Assembly (NCBI RefSeq): GCF_050306235.1
Contig: NZ_JBLWFH010000008.1
Coordinates: 1 to 64,000, forward strand
Direction: 5' to 3'
Length of the DNA: 64,000 nucleotides
Source: Glaciecola sp947496235
GTDB lineage: Bacteria; Pseudomonadota; Gammaproteobacteria; Enterobacterales; Alteromonadaceae
This document shows positions 9,058 to 18,895 of the stretch, piece by piece; within the stretch, counting starts at the first letter, position 1; each line of letters starts with the position of its first letter. Under the pieces are notes generated by a model that saw nothing but the letters and a program-made list of their open reading frames with translations, had not been told where the DNA came from and did no database searches. The position numbers and the translations under genes are program-made.

Positions 9058-9879
9058 ATGGATAATTGGCAATCACTTTCTCATATGTCCAAGCTCTTGG
9101 ATATCATGCAGCAGCTAAGGGATCCAGACAAAGGTTGTCCTTGGGATAAACAGCAGACCTTTTCTAGCATAGTGCCTTACACCATTGAAGAAGTGTATGA
9201 AGTGGCAGATGCAATTGCCAAAGGCGATATGGTTGAAATAAAAGACGAATTAGGCGACCTACTGTTCCAAGTTGTTTTTTATGCTCAATTAGGGCATGAA
9301 GAAAATGCATTTGAATTTGACGACATTGCTGGTGGAGTGTGTGAAAAATTAATTCGCCGTCATCCGCATATATTTGGCGACGAGGTACAACAAAATGCCG
9401 AAGCTGTAAGTCAACGCTGGGATGAAATTAAGCGTCAAGAAAAGTTAGTCAAAGGGATACCAGAAAACAACAGTATTTTAGATGACATCCCCCAAGGAAT
9501 GGCACCTTTATTACGCGCCGAAAAAATTCAAAAGCGATGTGCAAAAGTTGGCTTTGATTGGGATGACGTATCCTCTGTATTTGCAAAAGTACGAGAAGAA
9601 ATTGTTGAAATTGAACAAGAGATAAACCATTCCAGGGTTACTCAAGAAAAAGTGGTAGAAGAGGTAGGCGATCTTTTATTTGCTGTGGTGAATCTGTCTC
9701 GTCATTTAGGTGTAAATGCTGAAACCGCATTAATCAATGCGAATCAGAAATTTAGTCGTCGATTTGGCGCAGTAGAAAAACAATTTGAAGATGCTAACTT
9801 AGTGCTTTCAGAGGCTAACCTAGAACAAATGGAGTCAGTCTGGCAGTCGGTTAAATCGTTAGAAAAAAAACAACAATAG
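9058..9879 (+). CDS. mazG: Nucleoside triphosphate pyrophosphohydrolase MazG
   Basis: This 273-residue protein matches the housekeeping double-domain MazG. The N-terminal half has GCPWDKQQTF, YTIEEVYEVADAI and the metal-binding DELGDLLFQVVFYA. The second half repeats the fold with VVEEVGDLLFAVVNLSRHLG. It hydrolyses (d)NTPs to monophosphates and pyrophosphate in the cytosol and is linked to nucleotide-pool cleaning and stress control. E. coli MazG is 263 residues, so this is full length. It is the first gene of a + strand group, 25 bases before the dehydrogenase gene. Confidence 0.95.
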   Translation: MDNWQSLSHMSKLLDIMQQLRDPDKGCPWDKQQTFSSIVPYTIEEVYEVADAIAKGDMVEIKDELGDLLFQVVFYAQLGHEENAFEFDDIAGGVCEKLIRRHPHIFGDEVQQNAEAVSQRWDEIKRQEKLVKGIPENNSILDDIPQGMAPLLRAEKIQKRCAKVGFDWDDVSSVFAKVREEIVEIEQEINHSRVTQEKVVEEVGDLLFAVVNLSRHLGVNAETALINANQKFSRRFGAVEKQFEDANLVLSEANLEQMESVWQSVKSLEKKQQ

Positions 9880-9904
9880 CTGAGCAAAAAGGAATCAGTA
9901 GAAA

Positions 9905-10870
9905 GTGAAAGTTGTCGTCCTAGATTTTGAATCTTTAGCGCCGGATAAATTGGATTTATCTAGTTTGGATAAGTTGCAAAAAAGCTATGGTTTGCATATT
10001 ACATACTTCGATGCCACTGCGCCTGAGCAAGTTATCGAACGAGCGACTGACGCACAAATTATCTTGGTTAATAAAGTGCAATTGACTAGAGCAACGCTTT
10101 GCAAACTTTCCAAACTTAAATACATAGGGGTACTAGCAACTGGTACGAATAATATCGACATGGAATATTGTCAACAAAACGATATTCAAGTCAAAAATGT
10201 TGAGGGCTATGGCACCAGTTCGGTTATCCAACACGCATTTACGCTACTACTTAACTTATCTACCAGTCTTATTCAATACGCTAATGATGTGCAGCATGGG
10301 AAATGGCAAAAAAGTCGCCAGTTTTGTTTTCTAGACTATCCCATTAACACCCTAGAGGGCAAAACCATTGGCATTTTAGGCTATGGAGAGTTGGGGCAAG
10401 CAATGGCTAGCATCGCCAGAACTTTTGGTATGAAGGTTATTGTGCTCAATCGACCAGGTAACCAAACTTCATCGGCAACAGATGATGTGACGCGAGTTCC
10501 TTTTTATCAAGGGCTTGAGCAATTGGATGTACTCAGTTTGCATTGTTTACTATCAGAGCAAACAAAAGAGATTATTGATCGAAAAGTGCTATCCGCAATG
10601 AAACCTTCAGCTTTTCTAATCAACACCGCCAGAGGCGGCTTGGTAAATGAAACTGACTTAGCCCAAGCTTTACAGAACAAAGAAATCGCAGGCGCTGGTT
10701 TAGATGTACTGTCTACTGAACCTCCGAACCAAGATAACCCCCTATTGCAGATCAGTTTACCTAATCTGATCATAACGCCCCACACTGCATGGGGAGCAGT
10801 TGAAGCCCGACAGAAATTGCTTCACTTAGTTGTTGGAAACCTAAAAGATTGGCTTGAATCAAGGAACTAG
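9905..10870 (+). CDS. D-2-hydroxyacid dehydrogenase (glycerate dehydrogenase-like)
   Basis: This 321-residue cytosolic enzyme starts at GTG behind an AAGGAA site. It has the NAD-binding GILGYGELGQ (about 157-166), the NTARGGLVNE substrate/NAD segment (about 239-248) and the catalytic His in PHTAWGAVEARQKL. The last motif is typical of hydroxypyruvate reductase/glycerate dehydrogenase members, which interconvert glycerate and hydroxypyruvate, but other 2-ketoacids are possible. It lies between mazG and the giant beta-helix protein, whose ATG directly abuts its stop codon. Confidence 0.9.
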   Translation: MKVVVLDFESLAPDKLDLSSLDKLQKSYGLHITYFDATAPEQVIERATDAQIILVNKVQLTRATLCKLSKLKYIGVLATGTNNIDMEYCQQNDIQVKNVEGYGTSSVIQHAFTLLLNLSTSLIQYANDVQHGKWQKSRQFCFLDYPINTLEGKTIGILGYGELGQAMASIARTFGMKVIVLNRPGNQTSSATDDVTRVPFYQGLEQLDVLSLHCLLSEQTKEIIDRKVLSAMKPSAFLINTARGGLVNETDLAQALQNKEIAGAGLDVLSTEPPNQDNPLLQISLPNLIITPHTAWGAVEARQKLLHLVVGNLKDWLESRN

Positions 10871-13800
10871 ATGATGATTATTACGGATGCTGAAAAGGAG
10901 TTTTTGTCCGGGCTAGAAACAGCCAACGCCTATTGCTGTACTACAGATGCTCATGGTGCTCCCTCAGTTATAAGGGCTGAGTTAATTAAAAAAGTGCTTT
11001 TAGGCATTCCTATCGATGGTGTTGTATATAAACTTTCGCGAGCAGGCATCACACTTGAAAAAGTTACCATTGAGGGACGTTTAGATCTCGATAATATTGA
11101 TTGTGTTGAAAACGGGAAAGTTCCTTCATTAGAATTCAAAGATTGCTTGTTTAATGGAGGCTTTAGCGCCAATAACGCCCAACTATCTCGACTAGTGTTG
11201 AAGCGTTCAGTGTTTGCTGGGGATTTTTCAGATACAGCTACCGTTTCGTTAGATAATTGTCGTATCGACGGTACCTTAAATTTGAACGCTATTGGTCCGG
11301 TCGATGATCAAACCTATTGTTGGGTCAATGCACGAGATGCCCTTATTGATGGAAGCCTGTTACTTACCGACGCAAATCTTCATTGCCCTAAACGAGATCT
11401 ATTAACCTCCAAGCAAACCCCTCGTTATGCGTTAAATTTACTCAATGCCAAGGTCAGTGGGGACATTGAAGTAAAGGAAGGGCTCACAGCCATTGGCGGT
11501 ATTAAATTAAGAAATACCCTAGTTGAAGGTGATGTTTGGCTCTTGGGAAGCAAGCTAGTAGCGGGTGAAGGTTATGCCTTATTGGCCCAGGGCGCTCAAA
11601 TTAAAGGCGGATTGAGTTTAAAACCCAGTGTGCATAGCTTGGATAAATCCTCTGATGAAAAAGAGTTGATTAATAAAAGCGAGCTTGAAGGAGGTCTAAA
11701 CTTTTTTGGTGCAAGTATCGATAGATTACTCGAAATAAGAGGTATTCAAGTAAGACCTTCAGCAAAGCAAATTGATGACGAACAGGGCGTTTCTATATCT
11801 TTCAACCAAATTAAACTGGGAGACGGCTTAGTAGTGGGGTCTTTTGTCACTCAACATTCCATGGTCCAAATGAAGACTCCCTTAGCAATAACAATATCCC
11901 ATGCGTCTATAAAAGGTGGTGTATATATAGCTGGAGTTAAGGTGGATAGAGCGGATAAAACATATTCGCTGGTGATGCAAAATACGTCAATAACAGGTAA
12001 TTTTGTATCTGAGCATGTGCTCTTCAAAGGTCAAATTATTAGTTCTGAATTCGCCGGTTACATGCAAGTTTCTGATTGTACCATCGGAGGTTATTGTTTT
12101 ATTCAAAACACAAAAATTGGAGATGAAAATTCAGTTTCTATATTAGATTTTCAGCGAAATACAGTTCAAGGTATTGGGGAGTTGCGCAATGTTGATCTTA
12201 AAAAATCGCTTGATATGAGAAACTCAGTTTTTAATTCAGGACTATCCATTCGAATAAAACGCCATACAATTGATACTTTTATAGAAACTCGGTACTGCCA
12301 ACTTGACTTAAGAAGTATTAAAGTCGCCGGTAATCTTTTTATCAGTGCTGATACCCAGCATTTAGGGTTAACCAAATCGGAAATTGATGGCTATTGTACT
12401 TTGGAAGCTACTATAAGCGGCAGTTTCTATGCACAAGAAGCCATAATTAAAGGTTCATTCGAACTCAACAATGTCAAGTTTAGAGGCTTCGAAGGGAACG
12501 AGGATAGTGAGGAACAAAACGAGTTTTTATTAACGCGCTGTCAAATTGGTCAAGCGCTGATGTTTAACAATCCAATGAAAGTCAATTTTGACGATATTAT
12601 CCTCAAAAATGTAAGGCTTTATCCAAGCCTTTGTTATCCTAATTATTATTATTGCGAGGCTGATTATTCAGGTAATTTTACCGCGGATGATCACGAAGGA
12701 AGTGCTTCTTTCTTAGTTAGAAAAGACAAGCCATTAAGTAAAGAGAATTTAATTTTATGTAACAGTAATTCAAATTTGTTTCATTCATTAAATGAACAAA
12801 ATGAATTGGACATATCAACGGAAGAAAAAGCCAAAGACTATATTAAATTATTTTGTGCAAATATTTGGGCCCAAAAGGGGGCCTTTGTAGTTTTTGAATC
12901 CGCAAATCACTTACCAAAGGAATATTTAATAAAGACAGATGCTGGTAGAGATTTATCTGAAATAGAGCCTTTAAAGTCGATACCTTTGGCCAGCGACGAG
13001 GCAAAAGAAATTGATAAAAATAAAGTATTGTCACCTTCAGATCGCTACTTATTCAGGGCTTACACAAGATATGGGAAGGATATTTTTTTATATTATTTTG
13101 TGATTCAAGAGACAAATTATCTGGTATGCGTTTCAGAAACAACGGTTTTTACTTTTGATGAAAGAGCGACCCCAAAAACCATTGCTCCCTTTAGAATTAA
13201 AAGCGAATCTTTTACCCGCCCTTCGCTATACACAGAAAATGAGCCGGATAACGAGATAATAACGGAAGAAGAAAGAGAGCAGTTATTAACCTTAATAAAT
13301 CAGAAACTAGCGCAAGAATTAAAAGCCTCAGGGTTAGGAACTGCATATGTAGATTTAAGTGATACATCAGTGAATCAACTAATTGATGATGATGGTCAGG
13401 CTTGGGGTAAAGACATCACCCTTAAACTTACCAACTTTACCTACAATAGATTTAACGACAGTGAATTAACAAAAGATAAGCCTTGGTCCATATGGCATAA
13501 ATTTACTTTCTACCTAACAACTAAACGAGCGAACTTTGTTCGAAATCTGTCTGAGGTATTTAATAAAATCGGCTTTGTACACCTGAGCAATGAGTTAGCG
13601 TCAAATAAGTGGGCGATAAAACCGCTAAAGCCAGAAAAAACGCCGATTAAAAGTCGCATAAAACATCGATTGAACTGGTTAAGTTTACAATACACAAAAC
13701 CGGCTGCAAAGAAATCGAACAGGTTGATCCGGTTTTTAAAATGGGCTCCCTTTCTGAATGCCGAAGATGAGCCGAGAAAAGTCAATTTATGGCAATTCCA

Positions 13801-14464
13801 AAGCTTTCCCTATATTCAAGCTGCCGCAACTTTTCGCAAAGAAGGTGTACACGAACTAGCGCGGCAAATTGATTATGAGGCACATAAATATTCGAGTTTA
13901 AAATATGCTAAGAATGCCGGTTATTTAAGTCCTTTAGTATATTTCTTGCACTATTTATACAAAATATCTTCTAAATTTGGATTGTCTCCCAATCGGGTAT
14001 TTTGCTGGTTGTTAGCTTTCATCCTGGTGGGGGGATTAATGGTGGAAGTGGCTAATCAAAAAGGTGTTATGGTGATGGAAACAGTTACTGTTAATCAATT
14101 AAACTCTACTTCAGATACTAGTTTTACATCAACCGAAGATGCACAATTTCCTGTGCTTCCATGTAACCGAAATATTCAGCCTATACTTTACGCCGCAGAC
14201 ATATTTTTACCTTTGATAGATTTAGGTCAGGAAAGACGGTGTACCTTGGGAACACCTAGTCTGATGGTAGAAAAACCTCAATTTACCCAGCATGGCTCTT
14301 TGATATCCACTGTTGAGGCTTCTTTATCTTCCCATACACCTTCGAGTTTGAGTTTTTGGCAGTGGGCACGCTCCCTTTACAGCATCTTGGGTTGGGTAAT
14401 GCTGTCTTTATTTATATTTGCCTTAACTAACCGATTGCGCTCACCAGAAATCCACCGAAGGTAA
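10871..14464 (+). CDS. Giant beta-helix repeat protein with C-terminal membrane helices, function unknown
   Basis: This 1197-residue protein begins at ATG directly after the dehydrogenase stop. Roughly residues 50-550 consist of short repeats of the type 'gly-x-leu-x-leu ... asn/asp ala' that resemble a pentapeptide or bactofilin-like right-handed beta-helix. A mixed region without recognised motif follows (about 600-980). Then comes a conserved-looking YIQAAATFRKEGVHELARQ segment, a membrane helix near 1050, an ILYAADIFLPLIDLGQERR motif, and a last helix near 1175. I recall the C-terminal arrangement from large proteins loosely labelled 'membrane-associated oxidoreductase' or channel-like; I see no redox motif. 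It has no signal peptide, so the repeats probably face the cytosol. Confidence 0.7.
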   Translation: MMIITDAEKEFLSGLETANAYCCTTDAHGAPSVIRAELIKKVLLGIPIDGVVYKLSRAGITLEKVTIEGRLDLDNIDCVENGKVPSLEFKDCLFNGGFSANNAQLSRLVLKRSVFAGDFSDTATVSLDNCRIDGTLNLNAIGPVDDQTYCWVNARDALIDGSLLLTDANLHCPKRDLLTSKQTPRYALNLLNAKVSGDIEVKEGLTAIGGIKLRNTLVEGDVWLLGSKLVAGEGYALLAQGAQIKGGLSLKPSVHSLDKSSDEKELINKSELEGGLNFFGASIDRLLEIRGIQVRPSAKQIDDEQGVSISFNQIKLGDGLVVGSFVTQHSMVQMKTPLAITISHASIKGGVYIAGVKVDRADKTYSLVMQNTSITGNFVSEHVLFKGQIISSEFAGYMQVSDCTIGGYCFIQNTKIGDENSVSILDFQRNTVQGIGELRNVDLKKSLDMRNSVFNSGLSIRIKRHTIDTFIETRYCQLDLRSIKVAGNLFISADTQHLGLTKSEIDGYCTLEATISGSFYAQEAIIKGSFELNNVKFRGFEGNEDSEEQNEFLLTRCQIGQALMFNNPMKVNFDDIILKNVRLYPSLCYPNYYYCEADYSGNFTADDHEGSASFLVRKDKPLSKENLILCNSNSNLFHSLNEQNELDISTEEKAKDYIKLFCANIWAQKGAFVVFESANHLPKEYLIKTDAGRDLSEIEPLKSIPLASDEAKEIDKNKVLSPSDRYLFRAYTRYGKDIFLYYFVIQETNYLVCVSETTVFTFDERATPKTIAPFRIKSESFTRPSLYTENEPDNEIITEEEREQLLTLINQKLAQELKASGLGTAYVDLSDTSVNQLIDDDGQAWGKDITLKLTNFTYNRFNDSELTKDKPWSIWHKFTFYLTTKRANFVRNLSEVFNKIGFVHLSNELASNKWAIKPLKPEKTPIKSRIKHRLNWLSLQYTKPAAKKSNRLIRFLKWAPFLNAEDEPRKVNLWQFQSFPYIQAAATFRKEGVHELARQIDYEAHKYSSLKYAKNAGYLSPLVYFLHYLYKISSKFGLSPNRVFCWLLAFILVGGLMVEVANQKGVMVMETVTVNQLNSTSDTSFTSTEDAQFPVLPCNRNIQPILYAADIFLPLIDLGQERRCTLGTPSLMVEKPQFTQHGSLISTVEASLSSHTPSSLSFWQWARSLYSILGWVMLSLFIFALTNRLRSPEIHRR

Positions 14465-14635
14465 AAGCGATATCGTTATAAAAAGCGAATTTGTAAAAAT
14501 TCTGTTACCAATAATCGAAACGAGGTTAACAAATTCTATAATTTTTCTATTTTTTAAATAGATTAGCCTATGCATAAATCTGGTTAACACAGTGACTAGT
14601 TGACACTGTGGTTAAATCAATGTCTAGGAAGATCT

Positions 14636-17110
14636 ATGAGAATGTGGTCTGTAAAACAAATTGCGATGGCGCTATTGGTAACATTTAGTTTGTCATCGTT
14701 GGCATCTGAAAAAACCATTAAACTCAATGATTTGGATTACTTTGAAACGCGCGGTTTAAATGTCCTTGTATACAGCAACTGGTACAACGGACTTTTCAGT
14801 GATTCTAAAATAAGTGGCGTGGAATTTATTCATCATGGCATACGCACGGTAACCAATGGTGATGTGCGGTTGAATGCAACACCTGAACAATGGGATCCAA
14901 TTCCTGCGTTTATCGAACGAAAAATCGACCGAGATGAAAACAGTATAGAAGCCTTTCTACATTATCCCGATTATGGCTTTGCGTTTTCAGTGAAAGTAGT
15001 GTCGCTAGATGATCATTTTACATTGTCAGTTCACCTGCCTAAAAAGCTACCGCAAGCCTTGGAAGGGGTCGCTGGTTTTAACTTAGAATTTTTACCGACA
15101 GCCTACTTTCATAAATCTTTTATAGCAGATAATCAGTTTGGTGCGTTTCCTATTTATCCAAGCGGCCCTAAAGAACAAAATGGAATTCAGGCACCGACGC
15201 CTTTGGCTAGTGGTCATCATCTAGTATTAGCGCCCGAGGATGCTAACCGCAGAGTAAGTATTGAATCCAAAGATGTAGAACTGGCGTTGTATGACGGTCG
15301 CAGCAAAGCACAAAATGGTTGGTTTGTTGTTCGCTCTCTTTTACCTGCTAATAAGACGGGCAAGGTATTGGAATGGAAGCTAAGTGCTAGCACCCAAGAA
15401 AACTGGCTTAGAGATCCTGTCATTGCCCATTCTCAGGTGGGTTATCACCCTAATCAGAATAAAGTCGCCGTAATTGAATTGGATAAACATGCACAGTTAG
15501 GTGCTAAGGCAAGTCTATACAAAGTAAATAAAAGCGGTGAGAAAACCTTAGTGGCATCGTCTTTGCCTGAGTTTTGGGGGCAGTATAAACGTTATCAGTA
15601 TGCAAAATTTGATTTTAGTCAGGTGACTGAATCTGGTATTTATCAGCTTCAATACGATAACGTGATTACTGCACCTTTTAAAATTGCTAAAGATGTTTAC
15701 GAGCAAGCTTGGCATCCAACACTTGATGTATTCTTCCCAGTGCAAATGGATCATGTATTAGTCAATGAGGCTTACAGAGTATGGCACGGGGCATCTCATT
15801 TAGACGACGCTTTACAAGCACCTGTAAACCACGAACATTTCGATTTGTATGCTCAAGGTCCAACTACGGATAGTCCTTACCAGCCTGGTGAACATGTGCC
15901 CGGTTTAAACATAGGTGGCTGGTATGATGCGGGTGACTACGATATTCGCACCCAAACTCAATACCGTGCGGTACAGGGCTTAGTTGAGGTGTGGGAGCAG
16001 TTTAAACCTTTGCGCGACACTACTTTGGTTGACTATGACCGCAAGTATGTAGATTTACACGTACCTGATGGCAAACCTGATATCTTGCAACAAATAGAAC
16101 ATGGGGCCTTGGCGTTATTGGCGCAGCACCGTGCCTTTGGACGCGCGATTAATGGCATCATAGTACCTGATATTTCCCAATACACCCATTTAGGTGATGG
16201 CTTGACCATGACGGACAATCTTATCTATAACCCTGATATGTCACCATTGGAATCCGATGGTAAACAAAGTGGTGTGTTTGATGATAGATGGGTGTTTACA
16301 AGTCGATCATCAGCCGTCAACTACGGTTCTATTGCTGCATTGACTGCTACCAGCAGAGCCTTGGCAGAGCACAATCCTGAGCTGGCAAAAGAAGCTCAAG
16401 ATACAGCCTTAGCTGCTTGGAATGAAGAGCAATCCCATCCGCCATTTACCTTTCGTCATGGAAATACCACCGGCGGTCCACTAGAGGCTGAAAAACTTAA
16501 AGCGGCGGCAGAGTTATTGATCACAACTAACTCATCTGAATTTGCTCAGGCTGTAAATGATTTATGGCCGGAAATCGAGGAAAATTTTGCCATGCATATA
16601 GGCATATTAGTGCGAATTTTACCTTTGATGGATGAGGCTTTTCAGGGCAAGATAAAAAACCTTGCACAAACGTATATAAAGCAATTGGAAACCCCTGAAA
16701 ATCCGTTTGGAGTTACCATCACCGAAGGTGGCTGGGCGGGTAATGGGTTTATTATTCGTCAAGCAATTAATCATTATTATCTACATAAAGCTTTCCCTGA
16801 GTTGGTATCTCCAGAAGCCGTATTCAGTGGTTTAAATTATCTTTATGGCACTCATCCAGATTCGGATATTTCCTTTGTTTCTAATGTAGGCACACGCTCT
16901 AAACAAGTTGCCTATGGCATGAATCGAGCGGACTTTTCATTTATATCAGGGGGTATTGTACCTGGTGTGCTGATTTTGAAGCCTGATTTACCTGAAAATA
17001 AAGAAGATTGGCCATTTTTATGGGGCGAAAATGAGTATGTGATTAATTTAGGGGCTTCTTATATTATGTTGGTGCATGCCACTAATGATCTAGTGAATAG
17101 GGCAAAATAG
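14636..17110 (+). CDS. GH9 endoglucanase-type glycoside hydrolase with N-terminal Ig-like domain
   Basis: I start at ATG 14636, which follows an AGGAAG site and gives a clean signal peptide (MRMWSVKQIAMALLVTFSLS); a TTG 36 bases upstream is less likely. The 824-residue protein has an N-terminal beta-sandwich (about 25-250), a CelD_N Ig-like domain (about 260-350) and the (alpha/alpha)6 GH9 catalytic domain. GGWYDAGDY (about 427-435) carries the catalytic base Asp pair, and ENEYVIN near 798-804 the general acid Glu. It should cut beta-1,4-glucan or mixed-linkage glucan. It is the first gene of a hemicellulose operon with GH10, GH8 and a CE1-type esterase. Confidence 0.9.
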   Translation: MRMWSVKQIAMALLVTFSLSSLASEKTIKLNDLDYFETRGLNVLVYSNWYNGLFSDSKISGVEFIHHGIRTVTNGDVRLNATPEQWDPIPAFIERKIDRDENSIEAFLHYPDYGFAFSVKVVSLDDHFTLSVHLPKKLPQALEGVAGFNLEFLPTAYFHKSFIADNQFGAFPIYPSGPKEQNGIQAPTPLASGHHLVLAPEDANRRVSIESKDVELALYDGRSKAQNGWFVVRSLLPANKTGKVLEWKLSASTQENWLRDPVIAHSQVGYHPNQNKVAVIELDKHAQLGAKASLYKVNKSGEKTLVASSLPEFWGQYKRYQYAKFDFSQVTESGIYQLQYDNVITAPFKIAKDVYEQAWHPTLDVFFPVQMDHVLVNEAYRVWHGASHLDDALQAPVNHEHFDLYAQGPTTDSPYQPGEHVPGLNIGGWYDAGDYDIRTQTQYRAVQGLVEVWEQFKPLRDTTLVDYDRKYVDLHVPDGKPDILQQIEHGALALLAQHRAFGRAINGIIVPDISQYTHLGDGLTMTDNLIYNPDMSPLESDGKQSGVFDDRWVFTSRSSAVNYGSIAALTATSRALAEHNPELAKEAQDTALAAWNEEQSHPPFTFRHGNTTGGPLEAEKLKAAAELLITTNSSEFAQAVNDLWPEIEENFAMHIGILVRILPLMDEAFQGKIKNLAQTYIKQLETPENPFGVTITEGGWAGNGFIIRQAINHYYLHKAFPELVSPEAVFSGLNYLYGTHPDSDISFVSNVGTRSKQVAYGMNRADFSFISGGIVPGVLILKPDLPENKEDWPFLWGENEYVINLGASYIMLVHATNDLVNRAK

Positions 17111-17169
17111 TATGACATTTTTTATCAATTTTTCTCGTCAAGGGAAATGCGCAAAAAGGAAACCCAATA

Positions 17170-17574
17170 ATGAAATCAATTTTAGTCGCTTTAATTGCCG
17201 TGGTAATGCTCACAATGAGTGGTAATAGTAAGGCTGAACAAGAAGTAATAGCACCAGGTGGATTTGTTCACAGTGTTTACTTTTGGTTGAACAATCCTGA
17301 AAACCAAGAAGACAGAGATGCTTTTCTTCATCATCTGACTACCTTTATCGATAACTCAGATTATGTAAAAACTAAGCATATAGGGGTTGTTGCACCTTCT
17401 GGTCGAGGCGTGGTCGACAGTAGCTATGATTATACCTTGGTGGTGACTTTCGAAGATAAAGCGGCTCAAGATGCTTATCAAGTCGAACCTGTGCACATTA
17501 AGTTTGTGGAAGACGCTCAACATCTGTGGTCAAAAGTCGTGGTTTACGATTCCACCAGTATTTTAAAGGACTAA
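17170..17574 (+). CDS. Exported Dabb-family (stress-responsive alpha/beta barrel) protein
   Basis: This 134-residue protein has a signal peptide (cleavage near residue 22) and a single Dabb ferredoxin-like domain with HSVYFWL, the central VVTFEDKAAQDAYQ and the terminal EPVHIKFV motif. Dabb proteins form dimeric barrels, and some are enzymes for small hydrophobic ligands. Exported ones recur in marine polysaccharide loci with no known role. A good AAGGAAA site precedes the ATG. It lies between GH9 and GH10 and only 12 bases before the latter, so it belongs to the same transcript. Confidence 0.82.
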   Translation: MKSILVALIAVVMLTMSGNSKAEQEVIAPGGFVHSVYFWLNNPENQEDRDAFLHHLTTFIDNSDYVKTKHIGVVAPSGRGVVDSSYDYTLVVTFEDKAAQDAYQVEPVHIKFVEDAQHLWSKVVVYDSTSILKD

Positions 17575-17586
17575 TAAGAGAGCATT

Positions 17587-18720
17587 ATGGTGAAATGGAT
17601 GGTAACGGCAGTTCTCGTTTTATTGAGTTTACATGCCTCAGGGACTGAAAATTCTTTAAAAGACGCTTATCAAAACGCATTCAAAATTGGCGTTGCCGTC
17701 AATGAAGACATAACCTCAGGAAATAATTCCAAGGCGCAAGATATTGTTGTTCGGCATTTTAATACAGTGACCGCTGAAAATGTCTTAAAAGCCGGGCCTC
17801 TAACTGAATCAGGGCAATATAATTGGGCGGCTGCAGATGCTTTTGTTGAATTTGCAGAAGCTAAAGATATGTTCATTATTGGCCATACTTTAGTGTGGCA
17901 CAATCAAACCCCCAACTGGTTTTTTACCAATCAAAAAGGCGAACCTAATACGCCAGAACAGCAATTAGCCCGAATGCGCGAGCACATTAAAACAGTTGCA
18001 GGTCGCTACAAAGGACGCATTCACGCATGGGATGTGGTAAACGAAGTCATTGACAACGATGGCAATTATCGACCTACCACCTGGGTGAATGCTGTTGGCA
18101 GTGGCGATGAAATGGTCAAAGTCGCGTTTCGATATGCACAGGAATTTGCGCCTGAAGCTGAACTTTATTACAACGATTTTAATGCTTGGCGCCCCGCAAA
18201 AGTGAAAGGCATAGTGCGTATGGTAAAAATGCTGCAAGACGCTGGTATTCGTATCGATGGCATTGGTATTCAAGGTCATTGGGGATTGAATTTTCCGAAA
18301 AACCAATACATTGAAGAGGCTATCGATGCATATGCAGCCTTAGGTGTAAAAGTCATGATTACTGAACTTGATGTCGATGTACTGCCACTTACCAAAGAAG
18401 GACAAATTATTGGGACAGGTATGTTACATCCGCAGTTTCAGCTAGAAGAGTTTGAAGTATTTTTAGATCCCTATAAAGAGGGATTACCTGAAGAGGTGGA
18501 ACAGCAATTAGCAGATCGTTACGCAGAGCTTTTCGGAATTTTTTATAAAAAGCGCGACAAAATTGATCGCGTAACCCTTTGGGGAGTCGATGACAGTATG
18601 AGTTGGAAAAATGGTTACCCTATCGCAGAAAGAACCAATTATCCGCTCTTGTTCGACCGTAATTTCAAGGCAAAACCGGCGTTTCATTCCGTCATCATTA
18701 TCCCAACAATGGACCCCTAA
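17587..18720 (+). CDS. GH10 endo-1,4-beta-xylanase
   Basis: This 377-residue exported enzyme has a signal peptide and one GH10 TIM barrel. The acid/base Glu153 lies in WDVVNEVID, and the nucleophile Glu260 in ITELDVDVL. Family-typical GHTLVWHNQTP (about 99-109) and WGVDD near the end are present. It cleaves internal xylan bonds in the periplasm or outside. There is no carbohydrate-binding module. The last codons and the TAA lie inside the left arm of a large inverted repeat (18708-18870), so the C-terminal PTMDP may have been written by that element. Confidence 0.95.
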   Translation: MVKWMVTAVLVLLSLHASGTENSLKDAYQNAFKIGVAVNEDITSGNNSKAQDIVVRHFNTVTAENVLKAGPLTESGQYNWAAADAFVEFAEAKDMFIIGHTLVWHNQTPNWFFTNQKGEPNTPEQQLARMREHIKTVAGRYKGRIHAWDVVNEVIDNDGNYRPTTWVNAVGSGDEMVKVAFRYAQEFAPEAELYYNDFNAWRPAKVKGIVRMVKMLQDAGIRIDGIGIQGHWGLNFPKNQYIEEAIDAYAALGVKVMITELDVDVLPLTKEGQIIGTGMLHPQFQLEEFEVFLDPYKEGLPEEVEQQLADRYAELFGIFYKKRDKIDRVTLWGVDDSMSWKNGYPIAERTNYPLLFDRNFKAKPAFHSVIIIPTMDP

Positions 18721-18870
18721 ATAATGGAGCCGTAGTTCATTTAAATAATGGAGCCGTAGTTCATTCTCACCATACTGCGGAATTTCCGTTGTCCATTTGA
18801 GTGAAAGGTGAGAATGAACTACGGCTCCATTATTTAAATGAACTACGGCTCCATTATTTAGGGGTCCATT
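18708..18870. repeat. Perfect 64-bp inverted repeat with internal 24-bp tandem repeats
   Basis: Left arm 18708-18771 and right arm 18807-18870 are exact reverse complements over 64 bases, with a 35-base loop. Each arm holds two adjacent identical 24-bp units (left arm 18718-18741 and 18742-18765). The loop itself contains a small palindrome CGGAATTTCCG (18778-18788). The layout is like a fold-back MITE or a compound REP/BIME-type palindrome. It has no ORF and I see no clear target-site duplication. It overlaps the GH10 stop and ends 25 bases before the GH8 start. In RNA it would form a very stable hairpin inside the operon. The family is not recognised. Confidence 0.95.
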
Positions 18871-18895
18871 ATTTACAAAATTTGTAGGATAAAAA

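Noticed and set aside
18718..18765. Tandem 24-base units as a mini CRISPR array
   Set aside because: The units are directly adjacent with no spacers, and both arms mirror each other; this is a fold-back repeat.
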